DNA of 32,642 bases from Scytonema sp. UIC 10036 (GCF_009725235.1 NZ_WJFC01000150.1:1-32642); one strand, 5' to 3'; numbered from the stretch's first letter, positions 8,377 through 16,321 are shown. Notes: a model not told the origin generated them from the letters alone. Numbers and translations: made by a program.

Positions 8377-8396
8377 TGTGAGGGCGAGAGGAATTA

Positions 8397-8549
8397 ATGC
8401 CTTACTGTACAAGGAAAAAACCTGATTCTGGATCTGATGGCGGTCATACCGTAAGATACAATTATTATAGGTCAAACACGGAAAGTAACCGTCCACGTAG
8501 TGAGCAAAAAAGTGTCCGATCTAAAATCATACGGAATCAGTCGTTATAA
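8397..8549 (+). CDS. Possible 50-aa basic small protein
   Basis: An ATG-started frame of 50 codons preceded by a good ribosome-binding sequence (GAGAGG, about 6 bases upstream). The product is basic and rich in Ser, Arg, Tyr and Asn (starts MPYCTRKKPDSGSDGG). It ends inside the 3' end of the convergent 213-aa gene. A 21-base motif in it, GGTCAAACAyGGAAAGTAACC, occurs also at about 8239 and 10243, in the repeated block, but in a shifted frame. No family recognised; it could equally be repeat-derived noncoding sequence. Confidence 0.25.
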   Translation: MPYCTRKKPDSGSDGGHTVRYNYYRSNTESNRPRSEQKSVRSKIIRNQSL

Positions 8550-9178
8550 GGTTGTGGGTTGAGAATCTCTATATCCCCAGGCGATACTTGCCTTACTCCA
8601 CCAGTAGGATATAAGTCTTCTGAATTGAGAATTTCCACAATTATTTTAGAACCCTTACTACCCAATTGATATCCACCAAAAACGGCAAATTCACCTGTAC
8701 TTTTGATTTTTAAAATTAACTTGTAAACTTGCCCTGAAGGGTTAAGAGATCTGTACTCTCCACCTAACATTTGTTTCTCCTTATTCAAAAGATTTTTTAG
8801 CAATCTTGCCGCCTGTTCATTACCTTTTGGTACGAATTTGGGCAACCAATATGAAGCCTTAGCTACTTGCTGAGGCTGTTCTGATAATTTGTTAGATAGG
8901 ATGGCTATAACGTGCCGGAAGCCAAGACGAGGGAGTAAATACTTTAGCCAAAGTTCTATTTCACTCGCATTTGCTTTCTCTAGTCCTCGCTCTAGAAGAA
9001 GCTCAAAATATTTTTTGTTCTTCAGTACTGCGTTAGCCAACTTTAAACCAATAACATAATCTCGTTCTAAAAGGGCGTTTATCTCATCGAACCGATCTGA
9101 CTCCGCTAAACTCATCAGCCTCCGTTGTAAAGCCTTATGGTCTTCACAATCTTTATCAGTAATAAATCGGCTAGTCAT
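8537..9178 (-). CDS. Hypothetical protein, 213 aa
   Basis: An intact frame starting MTSRFITDKDCE, which I do not recognise. Residues about 12-110 look all-helical (e.g. 'ALQRRLMSLAESDRFDEINA', 'ELLLERGLEKANASEIELW'), followed by a Lys-rich helix 'AARLLKNLLNKEKQMLGG'. The C-terminal 70 residues look like beta strands with glycines ('EFAVFGGYQLGSKGSK', 'YPTGGVRQVSPGDIEIL'), suggesting a small beta domain. No signal peptide or membrane segment. The first 12 codons and the leader are duplicated at 1599-1714, so the gene belongs to the repeated block of this region. Function unknown. Confidence 0.6.
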   Translation of the reverse strand: MTSRFITDKDCEDHKALQRRLMSLAESDRFDEINALLERDYVIGLKLANAVLKNKKYFELLLERGLEKANASEIELWLKYLLPRLGFRHVIAILSNKLSEQPQQVAKASYWLPKFVPKGNEQAARLLKNLLNKEKQMLGGEYRSLNPSGQVYKLILKIKSTGEFAVFGGYQLGSKGSKIIVEILNSEDLYPTGGVRQVSPGDIEILNPQPYND

Positions 9179-9427
9179 ATTATCTTTCCTATTAATATCT
9201 TATGACGTTTTTCATCCGAGTTAAGTAGATCCTGATGTCACCAAATGTAATCTTCTATTGTATTTTTTATTGGACTTTGGACAAAAAGAAAGCGCTTCGC
9301 GAACAGAAATGTATAGATTCAGTGAATTCGTAAGCTTAACTCCAACCATCAAGATCGCCATCTGCCGCCCCATGTCCCAAAAATTTTTCAGTATCTTGCA
9401 GCTATATCAATTTTGTGCTAAGGTCTG

Positions 9428-9574
9428 CTAAAATTTTTTGTCTAAAAACTCATAACCCCGTTGCCAATCAATTTCTCTGTAAGCTTGGGGAAAGAAGAAG
9501 TCAATAAATGCTTCAAAGTAAAGTTCTAACGCCTCTTTCCAAGGCGAGTCATAGTTTGCTTGTTGCTCTGTCAC
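9428..9574 (-). pseudogene. Rpn-family nuclease remnant (N-terminal 48 codons)
   Basis: Starts GTG at 9574 and reads 'MTEQQANYDSPWKEALELYF' then 'FIDFFFPQAYREIDWQRG', ending at a TAG after 'YEFLDKKF'. This is the N-terminus of the Rpn (recombination-promoting nuclease / PD-(D/E)XK transposase-like) family, the same gene as the longer remnant at 11646-12182. In that copy the frame continues where this one stops, so a truncation is seen here. Similarity continues upstream of the start to about 9650, into the 3' end of cyclo-ligase copy 2. Confidence 0.8.
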
Positions 9575-9622
9575 AAATTTTCTCTGCACTCCGGTTAATT
9601 AGTCATCAAATATACTAATGAT

Positions 9623-10183
9623 TCAGTTAAATTCCGGGCTGTCTAAATCTATTTCTGTACAAACTCGGTGCAAAGGTTTATCCCAAGGATCTACAGGTAA
9701 TTGGGGCATATAAGCAAATTCAAATACAATTCCTATGGTTGGCTTTTTTTCCCACTCAGCAGAACTCAACAATTGGTCATAATATCCACCGCCATAACCC
9801 AAGCGGTAACCTTGATAGTCACAAGCAACACAGGGTACAAGAATTAAATCCACTTCCATGGGGTTTATGGTGGAAGCGTTGGGTGATGGTTCCATAATTC
9901 CATAAGTACCAGTTTTTACAGGCTCGTTAGGCATCCAACAATGCCAAATCAATGCACGATCAACGCACCGAGGAAATCTCCAACAGCGAGAAGTGTCTGT
10001 AAATAGAAAGCTGAGATCTGGTTCTTGACGAAAGCTGAAATAAGCAAGTATTGTTTTTGACTGAGCAAAAATAGATGACTGTAGGAGGTTTTGGCAAATG
10101 CGATCGCTCTTTTGTTTCCACTCTGTTACAGACATTGACTGACGTTTTTTAAGTAGCGATCGCCTTAATTCCGTTTTTTCCAT
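9623..10183 (-). CDS. 5-formyltetrahydrofolate cyclo-ligase, copy 2 (chimeric C-terminus)
   Basis: A 186-residue near-duplicate of the 7578-8177 gene with the same motifs ('LRRSLLKKRQSMS', 'GYRLGYGGGYYDQLL', 'LPVDPWDKPL'). It differs by about 16 substitutions, including Gly to Arg in 'CWRFPRC' and Arg to Gln in 'YYDQLL'. After 'RVCTE' the frame runs into sequence related to the region upstream of Rpn-type genes (compare 12209-12262), so the last about ten residues (IDLDSPEFN) are junction-derived. The conserved core is complete, so it may still be active; the substitutions suggest relaxed selection. Confidence 0.8.
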   Translation of the reverse strand: MEKTELRRSLLKKRQSMSVTEWKQKSDRICQNLLQSSIFAQSKTILAYFSFRQEPDLSFLFTDTSRCWRFPRCVDRALIWHCWMPNEPVKTGTYGIMEPSPNASTINPMEVDLILVPCVACDYQGYRLGYGGGYYDQLLSSAEWEKKPTIGIVFEFAYMPQLPVDPWDKPLHRVCTEIDLDSPEFN

Positions 10184-10495
10184 TCTAAATCTAACACCAC
10201 AGCAATTCCATCCTCAACTTGTACCCCAATATACAACTATTTATCGGTCAAACATGGAAAGTAACCCCCTCAACCTAACTTAATACTTCCTATAGGACTC
10301 CTATTTGATTTTTGAAATACACGTAGGTAGGGCTAAAGCCCACCACGTAAGCTTTTGGTGGGCTTTAGCCCTACCTACAAGTACTTAGATTTTTTCACAA
10401 ATCAGATAAGATTGCTATATACATTGCATTAACGATAAATCTATGACTTATGCTTTGAGTCTTTGTTCAGATCTCGAAGGTAGTCCTAACTACTC
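9654..10495. repeat. Segmental duplication, copy 2 (pairs with 7648-8376)
   Basis: Carries cyclo-ligase copy 2, its upstream region and the porin 3' end, matching copy 1 apart from scattered substitutions and the MITE at 10293-10417. Beyond about 10488 this copy continues into about 280 bp more of the porin gene, whereas copy 1 diverges, so copy 2 preserves more of the ancestral neighbourhood. Confidence 0.9.
10293..10417. mobile_element. 125-bp MITE flanked by TA duplication
   Basis: The empty site in duplicate copy 1 reads CTTCCTATACATTG (about 8281-8294). Here the same site is split, with TA at 10291-10292 and again at 10418-10419. Terminal inverted repeats start TAGGACTCCTATTTGATTTT and, from the other end, TAGCAATCTTATCTGATTTG. 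The middle is a near-perfect hairpin with 23-bp arms (10323-10345 and 10356-10378, core GTAGGTAGGGCTAAAGCCC). TA duplication and short inverted ends suggest mobilisation by an IS630/Tc1-mariner-type transposase; none is encoded in the window. Confidence 0.85.
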
Positions 10496-10760
10496 CTAAA
10501 AAAATGTCGTCATTTTGATTGTCATGATTTGGTGCTGTCAGCCAAATAAAACCTGGAGTAATGCTGATTTTTTCGTTGATTTTATACCGATAAAACCCTT
10601 CAATGTGAAACCCAGTATCTGGATCGCGGCGAGGTAAGTCTGATAAGGGTGCTGAAGTACCAGTCAATTTAGGCTGCATCCCGATGATCATCCCTCCCCA
10701 ATTCCCCTTTTTGCCCAAATCAGGGAAGGCTAAGGTAATAGCCCAGTTAAACCATTGCAG
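10467..10760 (-). pseudogene. OprB-type cyanobacterial porin, C-terminal fragment
   Basis: About 98 residues with outer-membrane beta strands ending in an aromatic/hydrophobic residue, as expected for a porin C-terminus: 'WAITLAFPDLGKKGNWGGMI', 'GFHIEGFYRYKINEKISITP', 'FIWLTAPNHDNQNDDIFLGV' and final 'VVRTTFEI'. This matches the last strands of the SLH-domain carbohydrate-porin family that dominates cyanobacterial outer membranes, normally over 500 residues. The N-terminal four-fifths is replaced near 10760 by the NTPase remnant on the other strand, so it is a broken gene. Confidence 0.8.
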
Positions 10761-10762
10761 AA

Positions 10763-11383
10763 GATTTAGAGCTAGATTCAAATCTTATAACACTTCCTTC
10801 CCATGAAGAATTAACAAACAATATAAATAGATTTTCTAACCATTTTTTACCACAAGTTTTTCAGAAGTTAGGTGAGAAAAATTTAGTACTATTACTGGAT
10901 GAATTTGATGTTGTCAGGAGCGACGATGAGATATTAAATATGGGAAATAGTTTTTTTAGATATTTACAATCACTGCTAAAGCAACAAACAAAATTAGTTG
11001 TTATTCCAGTAGTAGGACGGGCTAAGGATGATTTTCAGAACCTGTTTCAGTTATTTAACAGCCCACCATACCAAGAAATTGGTTTACTTAATGAGCTAAG
11101 TGCTAGACGACTCATTACTAGACCAGCGCAGGGTCTGTTGGAGTATAACGAGGATGCCATCAAAGCTATTTTAAAACTCTCAGCAGGGCATCCCTATTTT
11201 ACCCAATCTATCTGCTTTAATCTCTTTATACAAGCAACAATGGAAGAAAAATCATCAGGAGATGTACTTAAATTTAATCACGAAGGAGAACGTCAGAATA
11301 AACCCATTCTTGTTAAGGTCGAGAACAATCAGTTTAGGTGCTTGCCGCCTGACGGGGCGAAAAAAGAGCTAGAATGCAGATAA
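10763..11383 (+). pseudogene. STAND/AAA-type NTPase fragment
   Basis: The frame is open from 10751 and the gene-like sequence begins about 10763 without a plausible start. 'FLPQVFQKLGEKNLVLLLDE' then 'FDVV' is a Walker B strand, followed by 'LVVIPVVGR' (sensor-1-like) and 'ILKLSAGHPYFTQSICFNLF' (winged-helix region typical of novel-STAND ATPases in cyanobacteria). The Walker A N-terminus is missing, cut off at the porin junction, and the C-terminus after 'QATMEEK' drifts into sequence without family character. It is therefore an internal piece of an NTPase. An in-frame ATG at 10940 could start translation but would give no P-loop. Confidence 0.7.
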
Positions 11384-11645
11384 AATAAGCGACCTAGCTC
11401 TTAGACCTTGTTGATAATTGAGGATAATTTTAAAGAGTATGAAGATTAATTAAATTATAAGTAAATCAGTCAGATATATTAGTCCAAGAGCATTTTTTAG
11501 CTCCTTCACTAATGTCGTTATTACTACTTGCTACACAAGCCTATCGGCAGTATTTGAAATCTCAATTTGCATCAGATAGGCTCTATATCTCCAACTGCGT
11601 ATAGATGGAAATATAACGGAGTTATTTATTTAATATAATTACTTA
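11384..11645. other. No recognisable gene
   Basis: AT-rich sequence between the NTPase remnant and the Rpn remnant. No frame of note, hairpin or RNA was recognised. Confidence 0.3.
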
Positions 11646-12182
11646 TTATTTATTTCTGTGCTTGGATACAAGTGATACTCTAAGGGATGCGATCGCTCTG
11701 GGATTCTGTTCTAATGTTGTCAATTGTGTTTCGTAGTCTAAGAGTTTCACGCTGGGAAACTTCAGACTCATCTGACATCCCCACAGTTCATAGCTGTATT
11801 GTTGTGGTCGCCAAGAAGCTTGAGTATCTCCCAATACTGCTAGACTCACCACTTGTTGGTCATAACGGTCAAAAATCCGGTAGTGATACTGGTACATCCG
11901 CTTGGCAAGATTTGAATCTACCTGGCTCTGTATTTCTACGTGGATCAACACCCACGCTTGTTCTCCATCTCGTCGCCAGACTTTGACTAACTTGTCTACA
12001 AAAAGTTTACCAATCTCTGCTTCTTTGACGATCTGCTGAAATTCTTTGTCTAAAAACTCATAACCACGTTGCCAATCAATTTCTGTGTAAGCTTGCGGGA
12101 AGAAGAAGTCAATAAATGCTTCAAAGTAGAGTTCCAACGCCTCTTTCTAAGGCAAGTCATAGCTTGCTTGTTGCTCCGTCAC
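11646..12182 (-). pseudogene. Rpn-family recombination-promoting nuclease, interrupted and truncated
   Basis: The gene should start at GTG 12182 ('MTEQQASYDLP'), but the Trp codon found at this place in the 9.5-kb copy is a TAG here, giving 'DLP-stop-KEALELYFEAF'. From 12137 the frame runs on as 'YTEIDWQRGYEFLDKEFQQI', 'AEIGKLFVDKLVKVWRRDGE' and 'WVLIHVEIQSQVD', where E-x-Q after a hydrophobic strand is the PD-(D/E)XK-type catalytic core of Rpn/DUF4351 proteins. After 'TLEQNP' the family sequence ends close to a HIP1 site (11689-11696) and about 18 unrelated residues follow. The DUF4351 C-terminus is lost. Rpn proteins stimulate RecA-independent recombination in E. coli; this copy should be dead. 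Confidence 0.8.
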
Positions 12183-12317
12183 AAATTTTCTCTGCACTCC
12201 AGTTTACTAGTAATAAAATATACTATCATTAAAGTTACATTCCGGTGTGTCTAAATCTATTTTTTCTCTGGCTCAAAGTTGACTATGTTATTTAAAGTAC
12301 GATCTTTCGTGTGGTAG

Positions 12318-12671
12318 TTAAAAACCAAGTACTACATCTAATGCAGTGCGAATCATTTCCCAATATTCTTCCTCCAAGACACCCACTAAACTGAGAACTC
12401 GACTATTGTCAATAGAACGAATTTGCCCAACATCAAGATAACGGTCTCGATCTAAACCATTCGTAGGCGTTGCTATCACATTTACAACATAAGGAGCTTG
12501 TTTGCTACCAGGGCGAAGTGGTATCACAACGGTCAGAAGACCATACTGGTTCATCACGTCATTTTGAACTATTAGGCAAGAACGAGTTTTTTGTGCTTCT
12601 GCACCTACAGTTGGATCGAGTCTGACCCAACGAATCTCACCACGTCGATAAGTCAAATTACCCTGTGGCAT
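12318..12671 (-). CDS. MazF/PemK-family toxin (mRNA interferase)
   Basis: About 117 residues starting MPQGNLTYRRGEI; the ATG at 12671 has a GGAG about nine bases upstream, better placed than the ATG at 12680. 'RRGEIRWVRLDPTVGAEAQK' with 'TRSCLIVQND' is the MazF fold signature (strand 1, G-x-E-x-x-K-T-R-x-x-x-V), followed by 'LTVVIPLRP' and 'GQIRSIDNSRV'. MazF toxins cleave mRNA at specific short sequences. The start lies within the end of the antitoxin gene, the usual antitoxin-first overlap, so the pair is one transcription unit. Confidence 0.9.
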   Translation of the reverse strand: MPQGNLTYRRGEIRWVRLDPTVGAEAQKTRSCLIVQNDVMNQYGLLTVVIPLRPGSKQAPYVVNVIATPTNGLDRDRYLDVGQIRSIDNSRVLSLVGVLEEEYWEMIRTALDVVLGF

Positions 12672-12906
12672 CAATTCCATCTCCAACTACGCTATCCCAA
12701 GCGGCAATTTCAGCTTGGTAGTCTGGATCTTCAGCATCTTGCTTCAGAGCGGCTATCATTTCTGCTTCCAGAATAGCCCTACGATGTATTGATAGCACTG
12801 CATTGATGTAACCACTTCGATTTGCTGTCTTTCCAGTGACGGCGGCTTGCCGATCTATAAAGGCAAGAATTTCATCATCCAAAGTAATTGTTACTTTCTT
12901 AGCCAA
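12658..12906 (-). CDS. Ribbon-helix-helix antitoxin partner of MazF
   Basis: An 82-residue protein. The N-terminus 'KKVTITLDDEILAFIDRQAA' and 'TANRSGYINAVL' is a ribbon-helix-helix (MetJ/CopG/ParD-like) DNA-binding domain, expected to dimerise and repress its own promoter. The acidic C-terminus ('LKQDAEDPDYQAEIAAWDSV') is the likely toxin-neutralising segment. It precedes and overlaps the MazF gene. The promoter should lie just right of 12906. Confidence 0.87.
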   Translation of the reverse strand: MAKKVTITLDDEILAFIDRQAAVTGKTANRSGYINAVLSIHRRAILEAEMIAALKQDAEDPDYQAEIAAWDSVVGDGIDATG

Positions 12907-13228
12907 GGGTATTTCTTTTTAACCTTATTTGTTTATCCTACTCATCTATCTTATCAAAAAATTGAGCTAGTACAACGAGAACGCCGATTGTTCTGGGAAC
13001 GTTGTGTAGTCTATGCGCGGAGCGCACTCTATGTGCAAAGCACACGCACTCGCGTTCGCGAACGGGCTATGTAACGAATGAATTCCTAACTATACCAAAG
13101 GTTAGTTAGGGTGCGTTCAAGTGTCTGTACTCCAACGAGATATTAACCATATTATTATTAACTTATATAAACTGGTAGCCAAAAGTCGAATGACTTGATG
13201 ACACCTCTACAAGAACTTCCTACTAGCT
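12907..13228. other. Intergenic; palindrome-rich dispersed repeat
   Basis: No gene is seen. About 13000-13070 is a run of short self-complementary pieces (GCGCGGAGCGCA, TATGTGCAAAGCACA, CGCGTTCGCGAACG), the style of cyanobacterial small dispersed repeats. The left part should contain the toxin-antitoxin promoter (minus strand), the right part the start region of the ATPase remnant. Confidence 0.4.
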
Positions 13229-14187
13229 ATGCTTACAAAACTGCAACTGGAACGCTTTAAAAATTTCCAAGACAGCGAACTCATTCTGGGACCTTTGACT
13301 CTTTTAGTGGGAACTAATGCCTCTGGAAAAAGTAATATTAGAGATGCCTTCCGCTTTCTTCATGGTATTTCTCGCGGTTATAATCTAGCTGAAATCATGG
13401 GAGAAAAGTATGTTGAAGTGGAGTGCTGCAGTGGCGCGGAATTCGAGGTGGTACCAGAGAAGCAGCCTTTCTAAATTCTGAAACATTTGCTTTGGAAGTC
13501 TCTTTTTATATTGACTATGACGGTAGTGTAAGAGAGGCAAGTTATCGAATAGAAGTCAATCCAAATACAGGAAGCAGACCACCAAAAGTATGTGCAGAGC
13601 ATTTGCTAGTTGAAGGTTTAGAAAGCCCTATATTTGAATCTAAACAATTCTTAGAAAATCCTGAATATTCTTTATCTGTAAAAACTTATGGAGAAAGTTT
13701 TTTACCACATTCTCTTACCAGCGATCAACCTATTATTGCACAGCTTGTTTCTAGAAAATTTCCGCAAATTTTTCCAAAAAAGAAATTTTTTCTCATTCAA
13801 GAAATAGCACAAAAATCTTTAGATGCTCTCAATGATATGCGGTTTCTGGATCTTGACCCAGATGTCATGCGCTTACCCTCCTTCCCCGGACAAATTATCT
13901 TGGGCGATCGCGGCGAGAACCTCTCATCAGTACTTCAGACGATCTGTAAAGACCCCACTGGGAAGCATACTTTGCTGCAGTGGATACAAGAACTCACACC
14001 AATGGACGCAAAGGACTTTGAGTTTCCTGTAGATCTTACGGGAAAAATTTTATTGACATTAGTTGAAGAAAGCGGACAAAAAACATCTGCTTACAGTGCT
14101 TCACATGGTACACTGCGCTTTCTAGCAACAATCGCTGCTTTGCTAGGACCAGAACCAGCATCGTTTTACTTCATAATATGTTATTGA
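13229..14187 (+). pseudogene. RecF/SMC-like AAA ATPase, frameshifted and 3'-truncated
   Basis: Starts MLTKLQLERFKNF with a Walker A 'GPLTLLVGTNASGKSNIRDA' typical of AAA15/21 RecF-like ATPases. The frame breaks near 13419: inserting one G after GTTGAA would join it to 'GVLQWRGIRGGTREAAF', and the rest then reads continuously to 'YSASHGTLRFLATIAALLGP' and 'EPASFYF'. There the expected Walker B/D-loop (usually FEEIDNGIHP) is missing and the frame ends in 'IICY'. Downstream is a degenerate MITE (14240-14330), a possible cause of the truncation. With no Walker B the ATPase should be inactive even if the frameshift is a sequencing error. Relatives often act in DNA repair or phage defence. Confidence 0.8.
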
Positions 14188-14239
14188 AAGTGATATCTTT
14201 CATGCGGCAGCATTGTTTGTACCGTTACCCAGGAAGAAA

Positions 14240-14335
14240 GCGATCGCATTCTATGTCCTTGGTGGGCTGTCTTCCCTACCTACAGTGCCTAAACTTATTT
14301 ATGATTTCTATAGTTGGCTATATTACTGATGTTTA
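14240..14335. repeat. Degenerate right half of the TA-type MITE
   Basis: GGTGGGCTGTCTTCCCTACCTACAG followed by an AT-rich arm ending ...GGCTATA resembles the right half of the element at 10293-10417 (GGTGGGCTTTAGCCCTACCTACAAG ... GCTATA). The left half is absent. It lies at the point where the ATPase gene loses its 3' end, next to a HIP1 site. Confidence 0.45.
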
Positions 14336-14371
14336 GACGGTGACAGAGTTTTCTAGGGAAGGTAAACTACA

Positions 14372-14986
14372 ATGGCGTTTAGCAGTTACAAAAGCATTAG
14401 TGCAGTTGTTAAAAAGTTTCAAATTAAGTACGTACAATCTAATTTTATAATGGAAGTTAATTTTCCTGTCAAAGAATCTTTCCAAGAAGAATTAGATTTG
14501 TTATTTACAGATGGAGTTATTGATAATTCCGAAGATGCTATTTGTGAAAATCTTATTTATCCAGTTTTGAAAGAGGTTTGGAAACATTATCGTCGCCTAT
14601 TGACACTTTGGAGTCATGAAACATTAGCTTATGATGAAGATTTATCGGGCGTTCCAGATTACACGGTGACACAGCGAAATCCTTTGGCAACGATTGTTTT
14701 TGATAAACCTTATTTTTTAACTGTTGAAGCCAAGCAAGACAAATTTGAAGAAGGTTGGGGTCAGTGCTTAGCTGAAATGATAGCGGTACAGCGAATTAAT
14801 AATGATTTTGAAATGAATGTTTTTGGAATTGTTTCTAATGGCAAAATATGGCAGTTTGGCAAGTTGACTGCTGATGTTTTTACTAGAAATAAAAATATTT
14901 ATGTCATTCAGGATTTAGATAAGTTATTTGCTGCTGTCAATTATGTTTTTCAACAGTGTGAGTTACAAATTAATAAGAATTTTTGA
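14372..14986 (+). CDS. PD-(D/E)XK nuclease-like protein of unknown function
   Basis: A 204-residue protein starting MAFSSYKSISAVVKKF. 'LSGVPDYTV' followed about 30 residues later by 'YFLTVEAKQDKFEEGWGQCL' gives the D...ExK pattern (Asp in PDY, Glu and Lys in VEAK) of PD-(D/E)XK-fold nucleases, with the helical 'GWGQCLAEMIAVQRIN' after it, as in restriction-endonuclease-like domains. No methyltransferase or specificity partner is adjacent, so a restriction role is not supported. It resembles a protein type common and often repeated in filamentous cyanobacteria. Fold assignment is by motif; biological role unknown. Confidence 0.65.
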   Translation: MAFSSYKSISAVVKKFQIKYVQSNFIMEVNFPVKESFQEELDLLFTDGVIDNSEDAICENLIYPVLKEVWKHYRRLLTLWSHETLAYDEDLSGVPDYTVTQRNPLATIVFDKPYFLTVEAKQDKFEEGWGQCLAEMIAVQRINNDFEMNVFGIVSNGKIWQFGKLTADVFTRNKNIYVIQDLDKLFAAVNYVFQQCELQINKNF

Positions 14987-15065
14987 TAAAAATTGCAATG
15001 ACATCGTATATTTTCGAGCAAAGTGGGTAACCTATCATAAAGGCTCGCAGGTTATAAACTCATCT

Positions 15066-15800
15066 ATGCTTACTTCACTACGAATCGCTACTTGGAATCT
15101 TGAGAAACCCAGCCCTAATGGATGGAGTAAAAATCCCTCTATTCTTGAAAAAATACACGAAATTAATGCTGATATCTGGATTTTGACTGAAACTAACGAT
15201 GCTATTAATCCAGGAGAGTACTATTCTCAAGCTGCTAGTTATTCCAAACCGGAATGGAATGGTTTTAAACGTACAACTATTTGGTCTCGTTTGCCTATTA
15301 TGCGGAATTGGCAAACCTATGACCCTTGGACTGGTGTTTGTGCAGAAATTTTCACTCCTATAGAAAACTTGTTAGTTTATGGAACAATTATCACATATGC
15401 TCATGATGGAGTTCTAAATCAGGAGGCAAAAATTTGGGAACGTCACTATGAATCTATCCAAAGTCATAGTCGAGATTGGAGAAAATTGAACAAGCTTTTG
15501 CCTTTATGTGTAGCTGGTGACTTTAATGAGGCTTTGAGCCAGCCTTTTAGCTACGGAACTCCTAAAGGACGAGAAATGCTTAATAAGGGATTGGAGCAAA
15601 GCAACTTAGTTTGTGTGACTGCTAATAATGAACTTGGCTATAATATCGATCATATTTGCCTGAGTTTAAAATGGGCAAAAAGAGTAAAAAATGTGAATAA
15701 ATGGCAAGCTTATAAAACCAATGGTAATCCAGTTACCGACCACTTTGGTGTTTTTGTAGATTTATTTTTGAATAATCCTCCCTTAGAAGATAGAGGGTAG
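15066..15800 (+). CDS. Endonuclease/exonuclease/phosphatase (EEP) family protein
   Basis: A 244-residue protein; the ATG at 15066 (MLTSLRIATWNLE) was chosen because the family fold begins at 'IATWNLE', and the upstream in-frame extension overlaps the preceding gene. EEP signatures: Asn in 'ATWNLE', metal-binding Glu in 'LTETND', Asp-Asn pair in 'VAGDFNE', and C-terminal His in 'VTDHFGV' preceded by 'YNIDHICLS'. Such metal-dependent hydrolases cleave phosphodiesters in DNA, RNA or lipids, or phosphomonoesters; the substrate cannot be told here. No signal peptide, so probably cytoplasmic. Confidence 0.85.
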   Translation: MLTSLRIATWNLEKPSPNGWSKNPSILEKIHEINADIWILTETNDAINPGEYYSQAASYSKPEWNGFKRTTIWSRLPIMRNWQTYDPWTGVCAEIFTPIENLLVYGTIITYAHDGVLNQEAKIWERHYESIQSHSRDWRKLNKLLPLCVAGDFNEALSQPFSYGTPKGREMLNKGLEQSNLVCVTANNELGYNIDHICLSLKWAKRVKNVNKWQAYKTNGNPVTDHFGVFVDLFLNNPPLEDRG

Positions 15801-15874
15801 AAGGAAAAAGATAAAGTTGATTTGCGATAATTCGCTGTGTTCGCCCTCTAACTTCTTAAAGGATGCTGTCGCTG

Positions 15875-16292
15875 TTGATGGGTCAGACCCCCCTCCTCAA
15901 TCCGCTTGCTTAGCCTGGGAATGCCTTAAGGGAGTTTCCGCCTCCTAAGATCGCTCTGCAGAGCCTCGCAGCCTGCATTCCCAGCCTTTGGCAGGGAACG
16001 AGAGTGGGGGATCTGTCCAATCTGCAAGGGCTCTCGAATTGTAGTAGCGCATCTAGGCTAATTTGTTGGGTAGAAATTAATCGGTAAATTAGTCTATAAT
16101 TCTTTCCCCTGTGCCCTGTGCCCCTGCGCCCCTGCACCCTGCAGCCTCAACTACATTTTAGGTGGATGTTGTAGTAGGTTGGGTTGAGCCTCAGTTGATA
16201 AATGTTGGGTTTCGTTCCTCAACCCAACCTACGTGTTTTCGTATTTTTCGGTTTAACCGACAAGTATTGGGATCTGTCTACCTACCCATCAA
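15875..16292. repeat. Palindromic element interrupted by a MITE
   Basis: The left arm TTGATGGGTCAGACCCCC (15875-15892) is mirrored at the right by GGGGGATCTGTC (16006-16017) continuing, after the inserted MITE, as TACCTACCCATCAA (16279-16292). Internal arms GGGAATGC and GCATTCCC add to the hairpin. The region is an older inverted-repeat element split by the insertion at 16018-16269. No protein coding is seen in 15801-16321. Confidence 0.65.
16018..16269. mobile_element. Hairpin MITE copy A (9-bp target duplication)
   Basis: GGATCTGTC occurs on both sides (16009-16017 and 16270-16278). The left end CAATCTGCAAGGGCTCTCGA matches the CAATACTGCAAGGGCTGAGA end of the other copies; the right end is CAAGTATTG. 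The hallmark arm GTTGGGTTTCGTTCCTCAAC is at about 16204-16223. This copy is longer than the others because it contains an extra about 120-bp piece flanked by TTGTAGTAG repeats (about 16039-16047 and 16169-16177), with CCCTGTGCCC-type tandem repeats inside. Confidence 0.75.
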
Positions 16293-16321
16293 AACTTATG
16301 TAGTGAACCATAAGTAGTAAA

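Noticed and set aside
11687..11986. 99-codon plus-strand frame
   Set aside because: Antisense to the Rpn remnant, which has clear family motifs.
12847..13074. 75-codon plus-strand frame
   Set aside because: Overlaps the antitoxin start and continues through palindromic repeat; no coding character.
15910..16137. 75-codon minus-strand frame
   Set aside because: Lies entirely in palindromic and tandem repeats.
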